Shown here piece after piece: positions 28,201 through 35,807 of a stretch of DNA of 64,000 nucleotides (the first letter of the stretch is position 1; every line of letters begins with the position of its first letter). The notes under the pieces were generated by a model. That model worked only from the letters and a program-made list of their open reading frames with translations, did not search any database and was not told the DNA's origin. The position numbers and the translations under genes are program-made. Where the stretch lies: contig OMPR01000017.1 in assembly GCA_900313015.1 (NCBI GenBank), positions 93,512 through 157,511 on the forward strand, written 5' to 3'. The DNA is from Rhodobacteraceae bacterium EL53 (GTDB lineage Bacteria; Pseudomonadota; Alphaproteobacteria; Rhodobacterales; Rhodobacteraceae).

Positions 28201-28680
28201 CACATCGTCAACCAATCCGGGGTTCGAGCAGATGTTGAAATAGAAATAGCTGCCCATTCCGCAGCCGCCATAAACACCAATTGATCCGTCGATGCTTTCC
28301 GGGGGATGGCCTGCGTGTTCCATCGCTTCCCAAGCGGTTTCAAGGAATTTGCGGTGTTGTGGGTCAAGGATCGCGGCCTCTTTTGGGCTAAACCCAAAGA
28401 AATCAGCATCAAAAGTATCGTAGTCATCCAGTTTGGCCGTAGCGCGCACGTAATTTGGATTTGCCAAAAGGTCCGGGCGTTCTCCGGCGGCCAGCAGGGC
28501 CTCGTCGTCCACAACGGTTATGGATTCAGTTCCGGATCGCAGATTTTCCCAGAATGCAGCAGCAGAGGCTGCCCCGGGGACGCTTAAAGACATGCCAACG
28601 ATTGCGATGTCGTCGTTTAGATACTCGTGTTTACTCGTTGTCATAGGGCGACCAAACGATCCAGTCTGTGATTTCATCAC
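22222..28680 (-). CDS. Type I polyketide synthase: KS-AT-KR-DH-ACP-TE
   Basis: A 2152-residue single-module PKS. KS (about 22-450) has TACSTS (Cys196), HGTGT (His332) and NIGH (His372). AT (about 548-880) has GHSMGE (Ser644) and the substrate-selectivity stretch AAHS (His743), not decisive between malonyl and other units. A structural half-KR follows at ~915-1165, then KR with TGGFGGIG (1185-1192), SSS and Tyr1346-x3-Asn1350. A DH-like hot-dog region (about 1415-1690) has DEHRTTNGDALLPG (His1433) and HPGLMD (Asp1600). Then come ACP (DLGGHSL, Ser1818) and a C-terminal thioesterase with GGFSGGG (Ser1960) and PGDHDSM (His2117). No ER or methyltransferase is seen. KR before DH is an unusual order. 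Start ATG 28680 lies after GGGG; an alternative is ATG 28641. It is the first gene of the coupled operon. Confidence 0.94.
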   Translation of the reverse strand: MMKSQTGSFGRPMTTSKHEYLNDDIAIVGMSLSVPGAASAAAFWENLRSGTESITVVDDEALLAAGERPDLLANPNYVRATAKLDDYDTFDADFFGFSPKEAAILDPQHRKFLETAWEAMEHAGHPPESIDGSIGVYGGCGMGSYFYFNICSNPGLVDDVGMFLLRHTGNDKDFLSTRVSHVFDLKGPSINLQTACSTSLVAVHYASQALRNGECDMALAGGVTIELPQGRGYLYKENEILSPDGHCHAFDHRAQGTVFGSGAGVVALRRAKDAVADGDHIWAIIKGSAINNDGAAKAGYLAPSVDGQAIAIKQALSAAKVEPDTIDYVECHGTGTYLGDPIEISALSEAYRESTQDVGYCRVGSVKTNIGHLDTAAGVAGLVKTALGLHHGEIPPSLGYEAPNPAIDFETSPFRVNDTLREWTSHKGPRRAAINALGVGGTNAHAILQEATDRGLSEESDFPFHILCISGRSKAALDANAQSLATYLRANPDVDLADVSYTLKEGRRAFEKRRILVAETALEAAEMLEASDPRQVFTHEVLGASPETVFMFPGGGAQYAGMARDLYETEPVFAEWMDRGLEHLQKQLDYDIRSIWLPEGDETHANAKLTQPSVQLPLIMIVEYALAQLWFSWGVHPTAMVGHSMGENTAACLAGVMRFEDCIDLILLRGRLFDTVPAGGMLSISLPLEDVQALIDDDIDIASVNAPRLTAVSGPQAALDRLAETLGAQDVDHQRIPIDIAAHSRMLNPILAEYRAFLKKIALDAPTIPVMSNRTGAALSDAQATDPEYWVGQLRNTVMFADCIKTLQSPNRVFLEVGPGKALSSLAQMSDGVNPAQVLSALRHPDQAISDDAYYFSVIGRLWACGVAADWPQIWGEAKRHRLPLPTYAFQRSRYFIEPGKQIAVEADSALARKDDQTQWGYRTAWRPRLAECDIDVDQELSEIAPMTWLIFEDDAHIAGPACERLSAVGHRVIRVSAGDTFAKLGDTQYQIAPEQGRHSYDQLLQELANAGDLPNRIGHFWLVTDQETFRPGHSFYDRNMECGFLSLTALAQAMSSVEIPENVHIITFTTGAAQVFSEALPYPEKATIAGPLGVIPHEMPGVTCARVDIELPETPPTGFFAKLRSGTPAQTNTTTSRILEELLAEPSTSDAAWRGEKRYGQSYKPTLLSEEDPVFKDGGTYLITGGFGGIGLTLASDLMTRHHANVVLLSRDPLPPRDQWARYLASHSPVDRTASRIKALQNLEASNSGAVLAISADVCNSEQMRAALHTAEETFGALNGVIHGAGHIHDGPILTKTEAELQQVLAPKISGLRVLDEIFPDGMLELMVLFASSSTATHPAGQVDYVAANEYLNAWANSRKSGATRVIAVNWGVWSDVGMAAEAKDTRLDGNPPTDRVASPLPLLDEAGFDPSGNRLFVSHLSADDHWVLDEHRTTNGDALLPGTGYVEFAAQALKAHGVDLPYAIRDLYFFRPLAVDRAKREIVVRLETTPTGYAFSVHSACRDGYELNAQAEVEILQPKQSEPLDLAAISATCPTTKTSPVDGYLQSPQERHLAFGPRWHVLRSFALGANEGLARLVLPDAYHSDLAEGYQLHPGLMDLATGWAISLAPGYDGTSLWVPVSYRAIQVFSPLPREIRSWVRLSEGSAAVDGFVSFDVTLSDPNGQICVEIEGFQMQATTGTIDLSPAAAPDADAVALGLEAHSSDAPLSPEEQRLHHNISQGIRREEGPEALRRALNTGLSQVYVSSMDLSDLIKQADRISAPSAGDAQSFERPDLDTNYVAPRNDTEKTLAGFFETLLGVTQVGVEDSFFDLGGHSLIAVRLFAQINRTFDVEFPISLLFEAPNVARIAERIGHRDDAANEDKAPEAKTDFKHVVPLHIAKDSQATPFFIVAGMFGNVLNLRHLALMLGRERSVYGLQARGLIGQDKAHDTLVEAAADYIAELRQVQPHGPYLLGGFSGGGLTAYEMVHQLEEAGEEVALLAMLDTPLPVRPTLSKRDKALIKMSELRKKGPAFLTEWAGNRIAWELQKRQSERPQTAITSFNNTKIESAFYQAISVYSLRPWPGPLVLFRPPLDKHWKVSGGRWVSQQREYVFEDNEWTQWVPKTRVVEVPGDHDSMVLVPNVAVLAEHLKGFIDEAETVPRAYSKVAE

Positions 28681-28909
28681 CCCGTTCCCCCAGAATTATT
28701 ACGGCACAGGGGTAAAGGATGAAGTGTTTACAATTTTAAAGGCTCACGTCACCTTGATCTTAAGGTCTTGAAAAGCTGCACCGCAACGGTCCCGTTTTCA
28801 AATCCACAAATCTTGCCAGCGTGAACAAACACAACCATTGCCTAACTTTGTGACCAGAGTAGGGACAATCTGTGTTCAATCCAGCCTGAGCCAAAGATTC
28901 TCAAGGATG
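28681..28909 (-). promoter_or_regulatory. Leader/promoter region of the PKS-NRPS operon
   Basis: A 229-base gap between the polymerase-like gene and the PKS gene, both read leftward. It is richer in A+T than the flanking genes, and the last bases before the PKS start hold a GGGGGAACGGGG ribosome-binding stretch. It is the only sizeable gap upstream of the seven-gene operon, so the operon promoter should lie here. No clear -35/-10 pair stands out, and a separate terminator for the upstream gene was not seen. Confidence 0.35.
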
Positions 28910-30373
28910 TCACATCACATTGCGGGATGACGCATCCGTCTTTGACCGTCCGATGACAGGGCCTTTGCCAAACAGAGGCGGTTTTTCTGCTTTTCGTTTC
29001 GTTGCCTTGCTTTTCTCAACGTAACCTAGCACCGCTCCTGCACATAACCACGTAAAGGGCGTCAACGTGGCGTTCAAGAGCATGTCCATCATAGTCGCGG
29101 CCAAGATAATCGTGATTGTCGCCACATAAGGAGATATCTCTGATTTCTTCATTGTGCCCATTTTTAAGTACAGATGCGCGATGGGCGCGGAGAGAAGGCC
29201 CATTTGAGCAATGTAACCAACCCATCCAAAGCTCCCAAAGACGATGATCCAATTACCATCAGGAATGGTCAGGATCTCTCCGGTCTCTGGATCCAGCTGT
29301 AGGTTTCGACCCCAACCACCCCACCCAAACAATGGTTTTTCGTGTGCCCGGTCCAGCAGCAGCTCTTCGTTGTTGAACCGGAATTCCAGGGATTGTGCGC
29401 GTTCAGAGCTGAGGCTGTTGGCAAAATCCAAAATGGCTTCGAGCGGGATAAGGCCCGCGTTTCGCAACATGGGGTAAAAGATTGCAATCAAGGCCATAAA
29501 CGCGGCGATGCGCACCTTTGTTCGCTGTGTTGCAAACAAGATTAGCGGTGTCAGAATAATCCCATAGGCAATCGACGCAAAGCTTTTGCAGGCCAGAAGT
29601 ACAAAGAACATATAGACCGTCGCGAGAGACCAAAGCCGCCCTGCTTCGCCCTTTTCATGGCGCGCCAAGGTCGCAACTGACAAAAGCACGGTAAACATAA
29701 ACAACGCCAACCAGAGCCCATGGGGCAGGAATACAATTGGACGAAAGCCGCTCTCGCGGATCATCTGATTGAAATCGTGTTGGAAAAATCCATAGACAAA
29801 AATGTTGAGGAGTGGGCTGATCAGGGTCTCAATCCATGCGGGAATGGAATAGACCAACCCACCTATCGCGAGCGCAATAATGATCTCGCGCAGTCCAACC
29901 GCCGTAGCGAGAAACTGGCGAGCAAGAAAAAAGGGAATTAATACAATGAATTGACCGATGAGGACTGACAGAATATCGCGCACGCCCAGACCCGGAACAG
30001 AAAATGTTACAAACGTAATTGGATCGCTGTTGGCTAACACCTCAAAGACCAACGGATCGCGGTTGGTCAGGATGGTGGGTACAGTTCCAACCAAAAAAGC
30101 GATAAGCAGAAGGCGCACGGATTTGAGCTGTGGCCAGAAATTCAGAGACTTATGGGCAACAAAAATACAGGCGAGACAGGCACTGACACTAGAGATGGAA
30201 TCCTTGTTCATTGAGGGGATCAATGGGAGGTCGAATTCGGCGACGGGCGGCAGGATCAGGTATCCGCCCAGCAGGCTCCAGATGATAGCCCGTTCCAGAG
30301 ACAGCTTTTGAAACAGCTTGATACAAACCAGCGGCCATATCATCAGCATCAGATAAGCGAGTGCATTGGGCAT
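28910..30373 (-). CDS. O-antigen polymerase/ligase-like membrane protein (Wzy/WaaL-type)
   Basis: A 487-residue hydrophobic protein with roughly 10-12 predicted membrane spans and one larger periplasmic loop (around residues 320-370). That loop contains LEFRFNNEELLLDRAHEKPLF and GWGGWGRN, the G-W-G pattern common in O-antigen ligase/polymerase domains. Proteins of this type join undecaprenyl-linked repeats (Wzy) or ligate glycans (WaaL); sequence alone cannot separate the two. With a priming transferase, flippase and Wzz in the same locus, a Wzy role is the likeliest. The C-terminal tail is basic and cytoplasmic. It lies just upstream of the PKS-NRPS operon and may be co-transcribed with it. 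Confidence 0.8.
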   Translation of the reverse strand: MPNALAYLMLMIWPLVCIKLFQKLSLERAIIWSLLGGYLILPPVAEFDLPLIPSMNKDSISSVSACLACIFVAHKSLNFWPQLKSVRLLLIAFLVGTVPTILTNRDPLVFEVLANSDPITFVTFSVPGLGVRDILSVLIGQFIVLIPFFLARQFLATAVGLREIIIALAIGGLVYSIPAWIETLISPLLNIFVYGFFQHDFNQMIRESGFRPIVFLPHGLWLALFMFTVLLSVATLARHEKGEAGRLWSLATVYMFFVLLACKSFASIAYGIILTPLILFATQRTKVRIAAFMALIAIFYPMLRNAGLIPLEAILDFANSLSSERAQSLEFRFNNEELLLDRAHEKPLFGWGGWGRNLQLDPETGEILTIPDGNWIIVFGSFGWVGYIAQMGLLSAPIAHLYLKMGTMKKSEISPYVATITIILAATMMDMLLNATLTPFTWLCAGAVLGYVEKSKATKRKAEKPPLFGKGPVIGRSKTDASSRNVM

Positions 30374-30554
30374 GTGGGATCTGGATTGCTCTTAGCTGTG
30401 GGGTTTGTGCAGTGTATCAATTTTGTGCGAATTTGTCAGGTTTTAGCGTGAGAATGCGGCGAACAGATGGCAGGAATAGTACGCTTTACCCACCATTTGC
30501 TGGCCCTGAGCTGTAGAGCAGGGTAGGCAGTTGACACCAACACAGGAGAGTGAC

Positions 30555-31316
30555 GTGCAGTTCGCATTCGGGGATCAGGCAGTTAAGGTCAACATACCGA
30601 CCCGCGTTGCCTTGTTCGAGGAAATCAAACGCCGGTTTTCGGAACGGCAAGGGTTTGCCTTAGCAACGGTCAATTTGGATCACCTTGTCAAACTGTCCGA
30701 GGATGCCGCGTTTGCGCAGGTTTACGCAGCTCAGGACCTGATCGTTGCAGATGGACGCCCGATCGTGGCGTTGTCACGGATGGCACAGCGCCCTGTTGAT
30801 TTGATGCCAGGGTCAGATCTTGTGCGCCCTTTGTGTACCCTCGCGGCAGAAAGCGGTGCGCGCGTTGCTTTGGTCGGCAGTTCTGATCAGGCGTTGGCAG
30901 ATGCCAAGGCGGTCCTTGAGGCGGATACACCGGGGCTTGAGATCGTTTATTGTTGTGCGCCGGCGTATGGGTTTGACCCAAGTGGGGACAGAGCAAAGGA
31001 AATCCTGCTTGCGTTAAACAATGCGGGTGTACAGCTGTGCTTTTTGGCGCTGGGCGCTCCTAAACAAGAAAACCTGGCTTTGCGCGGGCGGACGTTGGCT
31101 CCACAGGTTGGCTTTGCCTCAGTTGGCGCTGGGCTGGACTTTTTGGGGAGGCACCAGGTGCGTGCCCCTTTGTGGGTGCGCAAGATTGCGCTTGAATGGC
31201 TTTGGCGTGCTTGCAGCAACCCGGTTCGTCTGTTTCCGCGCTATGCCAAATGCGCGTTGATTTTTCCGGGGCAGATGGTGCGCGCGTTCAAAATGCGCAA
31301 TGTCGCGCAGGATTAG
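30555..31316 (+). CDS. WecG/TagA/CpsF family glycosyltransferase
   Basis: A 253-residue GT26-type enzyme. GTG 30555 is chosen over the in-frame TTG at 30531 because AGGAG lies 7 bases before it. Signatures are ATVNLDHLVKLSEDAAF, the D-G-R-P-I active-site loop in LIVADGRPIVALSRM (normally DGxGI/V), a GAxKQE motif in FLALGAPKQENLALRG, and GVGA-like SVGAGLDFLGRH. The family adds an N-acetylhexosaminuronic acid, ManNAc or glucuronic acid to a lipid-linked intermediate, usually as an early step in repeat-unit assembly. Acceptor and donor here are unknown. The end overlaps the convergent oxidoreductase-epimerase gene by 4 bases. Confidence 0.88.
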   Translation: MQFAFGDQAVKVNIPTRVALFEEIKRRFSERQGFALATVNLDHLVKLSEDAAFAQVYAAQDLIVADGRPIVALSRMAQRPVDLMPGSDLVRPLCTLAAESGARVALVGSSDQALADAKAVLEADTPGLEIVYCCAPAYGFDPSGDRAKEILLALNNAGVQLCFLALGAPKQENLALRGRTLAPQVGFASVGAGLDFLGRHQVRAPLWVRKIALEWLWRACSNPVRLFPRYAKCALIFPGQMVRAFKMRNVAQD

Positions 31317-33412
31317 AAGCCGAATAGATTTGCCTCAGATATGGCCTCACGGATGAACCCTGCGCGATCTGCGACGGGGGTCCAGTTGAGCTGTGATTTG
31401 GCTTTCTGATTGTCAAACGGGCTGAGATGCGCCCGTGACTGCCAATCTGCCAGTGAAGGACGTGTGAGACCCTTACGCCCAAGAACGCGGGTTTTGAGGA
31501 GGTGTTTGAAACTGTCAGCGGCGTACATCATGCGAAGATTGCCCCGACCCACACGGATACGGGCCCCAAGGGCATCGTGGATGGCATCGAAATAAGCTGA
31601 TGCGCTGAACTGAGGTTCACCGATCAGGTTATAGCTTTCGCCTTCTAGGTCAGGACTGTTTGCCATCTGTATCAAGGCGCGGGTGGTGTCATTAATCAAC
31701 ACAAACGGCAGTGTGTTTTTCCCATTACCCCAAATGCGAACAGCCCCGGCGCCGTGCCAACGGCCAATTCCCCAATGTTGAAGCGGCCCGCCTTTGCCCA
31801 CGACGATGCCGGGACGGGCAATCACCAAAGGCAACCCTTGGTCGCGATGCATGGCTAATAACTGGCGCTCGCATTCTGCCTTGGATCGTGCATAAAGGTT
31901 TCGGTCTCGCATATCCTCTGGAAAACCGGTTTGTTCGGTGATCGTCGTTGATGGGTCAGACATATCATAGGAGGCGATGGTGCCCGTGTAGATCAGCCGT
32001 TTCACACCTGCAGTTAAACTGGCGTTTGCAATGCCGGTCGAAATCGCCACATCGTTATTCAGACAATCGGCCCAGCTGGTGTCGACGGAGCGGGCTAGAT
32101 TATAAACAACATCAATCCCCTGCATCGCGTCCACCAAACCGTCGGTGTCACGCAGGGACAGCCCCACAGTTTCCACTTGGTCTGAAAGATCATCGAACGG
32201 ACCGTGTCTGCGACGACTGATGACACGCACGTCTGACCCATCCTCCACCAGTGCACGTGTTAACGCGCGGCCAATGAAGCCAGTACCACCAATGACCATC
32301 GCTCTTGGACGTGGTTTGCGGGTCTGAATATGCGGGGCAGGGGCGGCAAATGTGGTCTGTTCAAGGGTTCTCTCCAGTACGCTCATCACTTGTACAGCTT
32401 GTGCGCCTGAGAATCTGGGGTCAGCAGGTTTGTTCTGAAGAAGCGGGTCATAGACCCCCCTCAGCATTCCAAGAAAGCTGAGCCCATAGGGGGATTTTTT
32501 GTTGAGTGAGAGAAGTTGCCGTGCAGCATTCACTCCTCCATCCTGAATATGTTGCCAGCCAAGTGACATTTGGTGTCGCAACGGATTCAGCACCAGATCA
32601 GAGGTGTTTTCCCCATCAATCAGCAATGTGTCCGAAGCAAAGTCCAACCGTCCCCGGGCGGTTGACCCATGCAGTGTCACGGAACGATCATCCACCGTTT
32701 CCACCAGCGACAGAATGAAGGTCACATCAACATGTCCGGCTCGTGCAAGGATGCGCCAGCTTTGGGGACGGGTTTCCCCGCCGGGCAGGTCAACGGGCTT
32801 GCCCAGATTGACGTGCTCGATCGTGATGGCCCCGAACAGATCGGTTGCAAATGCCACCAAATGTGGCGCCAGCTCCAGCAGCAAATTCTGTGGTTCGCGT
32901 AGTAGCCACAATGAATAAGGCCCGGACCGTAACGGAGGCATTGGAAAACTCCACCGAAACTCGGCGGCTGAAATTCGGCCTAAAGCCCCTCGGACAACTT
33001 GTTTCTTGAGCGCCTCGTAGGATGGCAACCCAAGGAAGTTGTGCCCCGCATGAAAGCGCCGGCCTGCCAGTTGTGCTGCATCTTCGATGTCTTGCGTTTG
33101 CTTGGCGCTTAGGGCGACAGGTTTTTCCACGAGAACATGTAGCCCGGCCTGAAGGCATTGAATGGCCAGATCCCGGTGTAAATCAGGCGGGGTCAGGATG
33201 TGTACGGCATCACAAACCTGCGCTTCGGTTAGGTCTTCGAGCGTGGAAAACACGCGCGCGCCGTGGTTTTGCGCCAAGGTTTCTGCTTGGTCCACCGATG
33301 GGTCGCAAACCGCTGTTAGTTCGATGTTAGGTGTCGCAGCAATGGCATCAGCATGCCAGCTGGCGATATAGCCTGCACCGATCAGACCAATACGAAGAGA
33401 AGAAGCAGACAT
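31313..33412 (-). CDS. Fusion of Gfo/Idh/MocA oxidoreductase and NAD-dependent epimerase/dehydratase
   Basis: A 699-residue two-domain enzyme. ATG 33412 is preferred over one 24 bases upstream because GTGAGG sits 7 bases before it. Residues ~1-350 are Gfo/Idh/MocA-like: an N-terminal NAD fold (IGLIGAGYIASWHADAI), HILTPPDLH and the VEKPVAL motif. Residues ~365-690 are an extended short-chain dehydrogenase: VIGGTGFIGRALTRAL, a Tyr-x3-Lys catalytic pair in YARSKAE, and VIARPGIVVGKGG. Both families handle nucleotide sugars or cyclitols, so the fusion could carry out two successive redox or epimerisation steps on one sugar. The exact substrate is unknown. Transcription is leftward with two glycosyltransferases upstream, 10 bases apart. 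Confidence 0.88.
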   Translation of the reverse strand: MSASSLRIGLIGAGYIASWHADAIAATPNIELTAVCDPSVDQAETLAQNHGARVFSTLEDLTEAQVCDAVHILTPPDLHRDLAIQCLQAGLHVLVEKPVALSAKQTQDIEDAAQLAGRRFHAGHNFLGLPSYEALKKQVVRGALGRISAAEFRWSFPMPPLRSGPYSLWLLREPQNLLLELAPHLVAFATDLFGAITIEHVNLGKPVDLPGGETRPQSWRILARAGHVDVTFILSLVETVDDRSVTLHGSTARGRLDFASDTLLIDGENTSDLVLNPLRHQMSLGWQHIQDGGVNAARQLLSLNKKSPYGLSFLGMLRGVYDPLLQNKPADPRFSGAQAVQVMSVLERTLEQTTFAAPAPHIQTRKPRPRAMVIGGTGFIGRALTRALVEDGSDVRVISRRRHGPFDDLSDQVETVGLSLRDTDGLVDAMQGIDVVYNLARSVDTSWADCLNNDVAISTGIANASLTAGVKRLIYTGTIASYDMSDPSTTITEQTGFPEDMRDRNLYARSKAECERQLLAMHRDQGLPLVIARPGIVVGKGGPLQHWGIGRWHGAGAVRIWGNGKNTLPFVLINDTTRALIQMANSPDLEGESYNLIGEPQFSASAYFDAIHDALGARIRVGRGNLRMMYAADSFKHLLKTRVLGRKGLTRPSLADWQSRAHLSPFDNQKAKSQLNWTPVADRAGFIREAISEANLFGF

Positions 33413-33422
33413 GTGATTGGCC

Positions 33423-34388
33423 TCACTGGTACTCAATAATTTCAGGGGGACGATTGCGGAACTTGCGCAAGGCGTAGGTTGCCATTCCGATCACGTTGGG
33501 AAACTTAGAAATCAACAGGAACCATGCCTGTTGCAGAGAGTTTGCCCAAGGCAAGCCTTCGGATCGGATGCCTCGTACACCGCGGGCATATGACAGGGCA
33601 TAAAGAAGCAGAACCAGACCGAGCAAGACAGTGGAAAAAGCCGCCCCGATCACAGCTAAAACAGGCAAGAACAGGCCAAACACCAACACACGTTTGCGTT
33701 CTGTGGAAAAATATCCGGCATGCATGTCGCCAACCTGAGCGAACCCATGACCCGCCCGAACGGCACGGCGCCACCACTGGCCGAAATTCGTCATCGCCGC
33801 ATCATGCCGAGTCATCTGCAAAGGGAGCCGTTCTAAGGCCCATCCGCTGACGGCGAGGCGCAGGCAGAATTCGTCGTCCTCAGCCGCAATGACTGTCGGG
33901 TCGAAACCGTTGACCTGGTCAAAGGCTTCGGCGCGCACCATCATATCACCACCGCAGGCGACAATCGGGCCAGCGGGACGATGCCATTCCACGTCGCACA
34001 TCGCATTGTACACGCTCGCGTCGGGGTACATTTCAGACCGCCACCCTGTCACAACGGCCAGGGTGGGGTCCGCGCGCAGTTGTCGTTCTGCCACTGCAAG
34101 CCATCCGGGCACAATCTGACAATCGCCGTCTATGAATTGGACAAAAGTGGACGGGTTGTGGCGTTGAGCAGCCTGATACCCGACATTGCGCGCTCGCGCT
34201 GCACTAAAGGGTTGGCTCATATCCAGTTCAACGACGATCGCGCCTGCGGCCTGCGCCGCTGAAACACTCTTGTCGGTCGACCCGGAATCCACATAGACCA
34301 GACATTGCGCTTGTCCTCTTGCTGCGGCGAGGGCTTGCACCAGTCGGTCGCCTTCGTTGCGCCCGATAAGAACCAGATTGATGCTCAT
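33423..34388 (-). CDS. Glycosyltransferase family 2, membrane-associated
   Basis: A 321-residue GT-A enzyme. The N-terminus has LVLIGRNEGDRLVQAL and VYVDSGSTDKSV, followed by ARARNVGYQAA, the metal site FIDGDCQIVPGWL and the acid region AAEDDEFCLRLAVSGW. Two hydrophobic helices follow at about residues 225-265 (VFGLFLPVLAVIGAAFSTVL, then a Leu-rich run), so the protein is probably held at the inner membrane. This layout is common among exopolysaccharide GT2 enzymes. It overlaps the GT4 gene upstream by 4 bases and is followed after 10 bases by the oxidoreductase-epimerase gene, giving a three-gene unit. Confidence 0.9.
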   Translation of the reverse strand: MSINLVLIGRNEGDRLVQALAAARGQAQCLVYVDSGSTDKSVSAAQAAGAIVVELDMSQPFSAARARNVGYQAAQRHNPSTFVQFIDGDCQIVPGWLAVAERQLRADPTLAVVTGWRSEMYPDASVYNAMCDVEWHRPAGPIVACGGDMMVRAEAFDQVNGFDPTVIAAEDDEFCLRLAVSGWALERLPLQMTRHDAAMTNFGQWWRRAVRAGHGFAQVGDMHAGYFSTERKRVLVFGLFLPVLAVIGAAFSTVLLGLVLLLYALSYARGVRGIRSEGLPWANSLQQAWFLLISKFPNVIGMATYALRKFRNRPPEIIEYQ

Positions 34389-35563
34389 GATGCTTGCGTG
34401 GCCGTTAGCTCATTCTGAAAACACTGCTCTAACCGGTCACAAGCCTTGTCCCAGCTGTGTGATTGGGCTGTGCGCAGAGATGCATCTGACATTTTTCGCC
34501 AGTCGGGCGCGCTCAGAGACAGGACTTTGTGGGCGGCCTCTGCTAGTCCAGCGGCGTCACCGACGTCTGCAAGAAAGCCGGTGGTGCCTTCGACGATTAA
34601 GTCTTCGGCGGCACCAACCCGTGTCGAGGCCAACGGGCAGCGGCAGGCCATGGCTTCGAGCAGGGGCAAAAAGAACCCTTCGGAAGTGCTGGCACACAGG
34701 AACACGTCGCAAGCGGCATAGATGTCGCGGATACGGGACTGTGCGGGGCGGTGATGAAAAATGGCGCCTTCAGGCAAGGGCATTTTCTGTGTTGGTGGAT
34801 TGGCCCCAAAAGCGACCACATCTAAATCTGGCATCTTTTGTTTTAAGATTTTTACGGTCTCAAATACGGTATCGGACCCTTTGATTGGCCAAGGGCTATA
34901 CATAAACCCAAGTGTCGGGCGCTGAGCCTTCTCTCGCTCTGGGGCGTGAAACTGTTCCAAATCAATTCCGTTGGGAACTAAAATGGCATCCTCGCGCCCC
35001 GTTTCCTCGTAAAGAGCCGAAGCCAGCCAGTTTGAAATCACAAGGGGCTTAAGCGGCAGGTGATAGGCCCCTCTTGCGATTTGCCACGGGAGAAATCCGT
35101 GAACTTCATGCCCTTGGATCAGGCGAAACTTTCGGCCTTTTTCCGGCGGTGCGGCATTCACGGGGAATGCGGTTTCCCACCATGTTGCAACCAGAATGTC
35201 TGCGTCGGGCAGATCATGTGCTTCGATCTGGTAATCTGATCTGTTCGTTTCGCGGATCGGCAGGGGAAGGGTGTCGAAATGGCCGGGTTCAGTTCTGACC
35301 GGGCTAAAATCGCCTTTGGTCGCGGCTTGCAGGCGCTCTTTCCGGCCCCGGCTTTCCGGTCCCGGAGTTATGATTGTGACTTGGTGCCCACGCTCATGCA
35401 GCATCCGCGCATATGTCGCGATAACTCGCAAGCCACCAGACAGGTTTGAACGAGGGCTGAGAAAGGTAATCCGCAAAGGGCAGGCTCCGGGTCGCAGAAC
35501 TGGGAACAAGGGGGCTATTTCCCCCATGTTTAGCATGCGATCTAACTTGATACTAAAAAACAT
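34385..35563 (-). CDS. Glycosyltransferase family 4
   Basis: A 392-residue GT-B transferase. After a ~28-residue N-terminal extension, the first Rossmann region reads LRITFLSPRSNLSGGLRVIATYARMLHERG. The acceptor domain has ADILVATWWETAF and VISNWLASALYEE. The donor domain has LGFMYSPWPIKGSD and DVFLCASTSEGFFLPLLEAMACRCPL, with the E-x7-E pair of retaining GT4 enzymes. AGGA precedes ATG 35563; ATGs at 35536 and 35527 are possible alternatives that would remove the extension. It is the first gene of a leftward group with the GT2 and the fused oxidoreductase. Confidence 0.9.
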   Translation of the reverse strand: MFFSIKLDRMLNMGEIAPLFPVLRPGACPLRITFLSPRSNLSGGLRVIATYARMLHERGHQVTIITPGPESRGRKERLQAATKGDFSPVRTEPGHFDTLPLPIRETNRSDYQIEAHDLPDADILVATWWETAFPVNAAPPEKGRKFRLIQGHEVHGFLPWQIARGAYHLPLKPLVISNWLASALYEETGREDAILVPNGIDLEQFHAPEREKAQRPTLGFMYSPWPIKGSDTVFETVKILKQKMPDLDVVAFGANPPTQKMPLPEGAIFHHRPAQSRIRDIYAACDVFLCASTSEGFFLPLLEAMACRCPLASTRVGAAEDLIVEGTTGFLADVGDAAGLAEAAHKVLSLSAPDWRKMSDASLRTAQSHSWDKACDRLEQCFQNELTATQAS

Positions 35564-35807
35564 TGTTCGGTCCTAAATAAGGATCGCAGGGTGTGCTTTT
35601 TTAAGGCGGGTTAGAGGTCAAACAATGGCGGTTTTCGGCCTTTTTGTACTTATCAAGGGTGCGAGGTTGGGATGTGTTTTTATGCTTAGGGGCAGGGGAT
35701 TGACCGGACGTGGTGCGCGGCCCTTGTTGCCGAGGGATTACTGGATACGCGAAGATGGCGCCAAATTGAAAGGCCCGGCGCGTCCTATGCGCGGCCTTAT
35801 GGAGACG
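35564..35807. other. Intergenic region, no supported gene
   Basis: A 244-base gap between two leftward genes (the ggt-like gene ends to the right of it, the GT4 gene starts to the left). It should contain the promoter of the GT4-GT2-oxidoreductase group, and the AT-rich part near 35564-35660 fits that. A 70-codon plus-strand frame at 35625-35837 has a plausible GAGG ribosome-binding site but antisense-overlaps the ggt-like gene end and resembles no family that I know, so it is not called. Confidence 0.4.
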
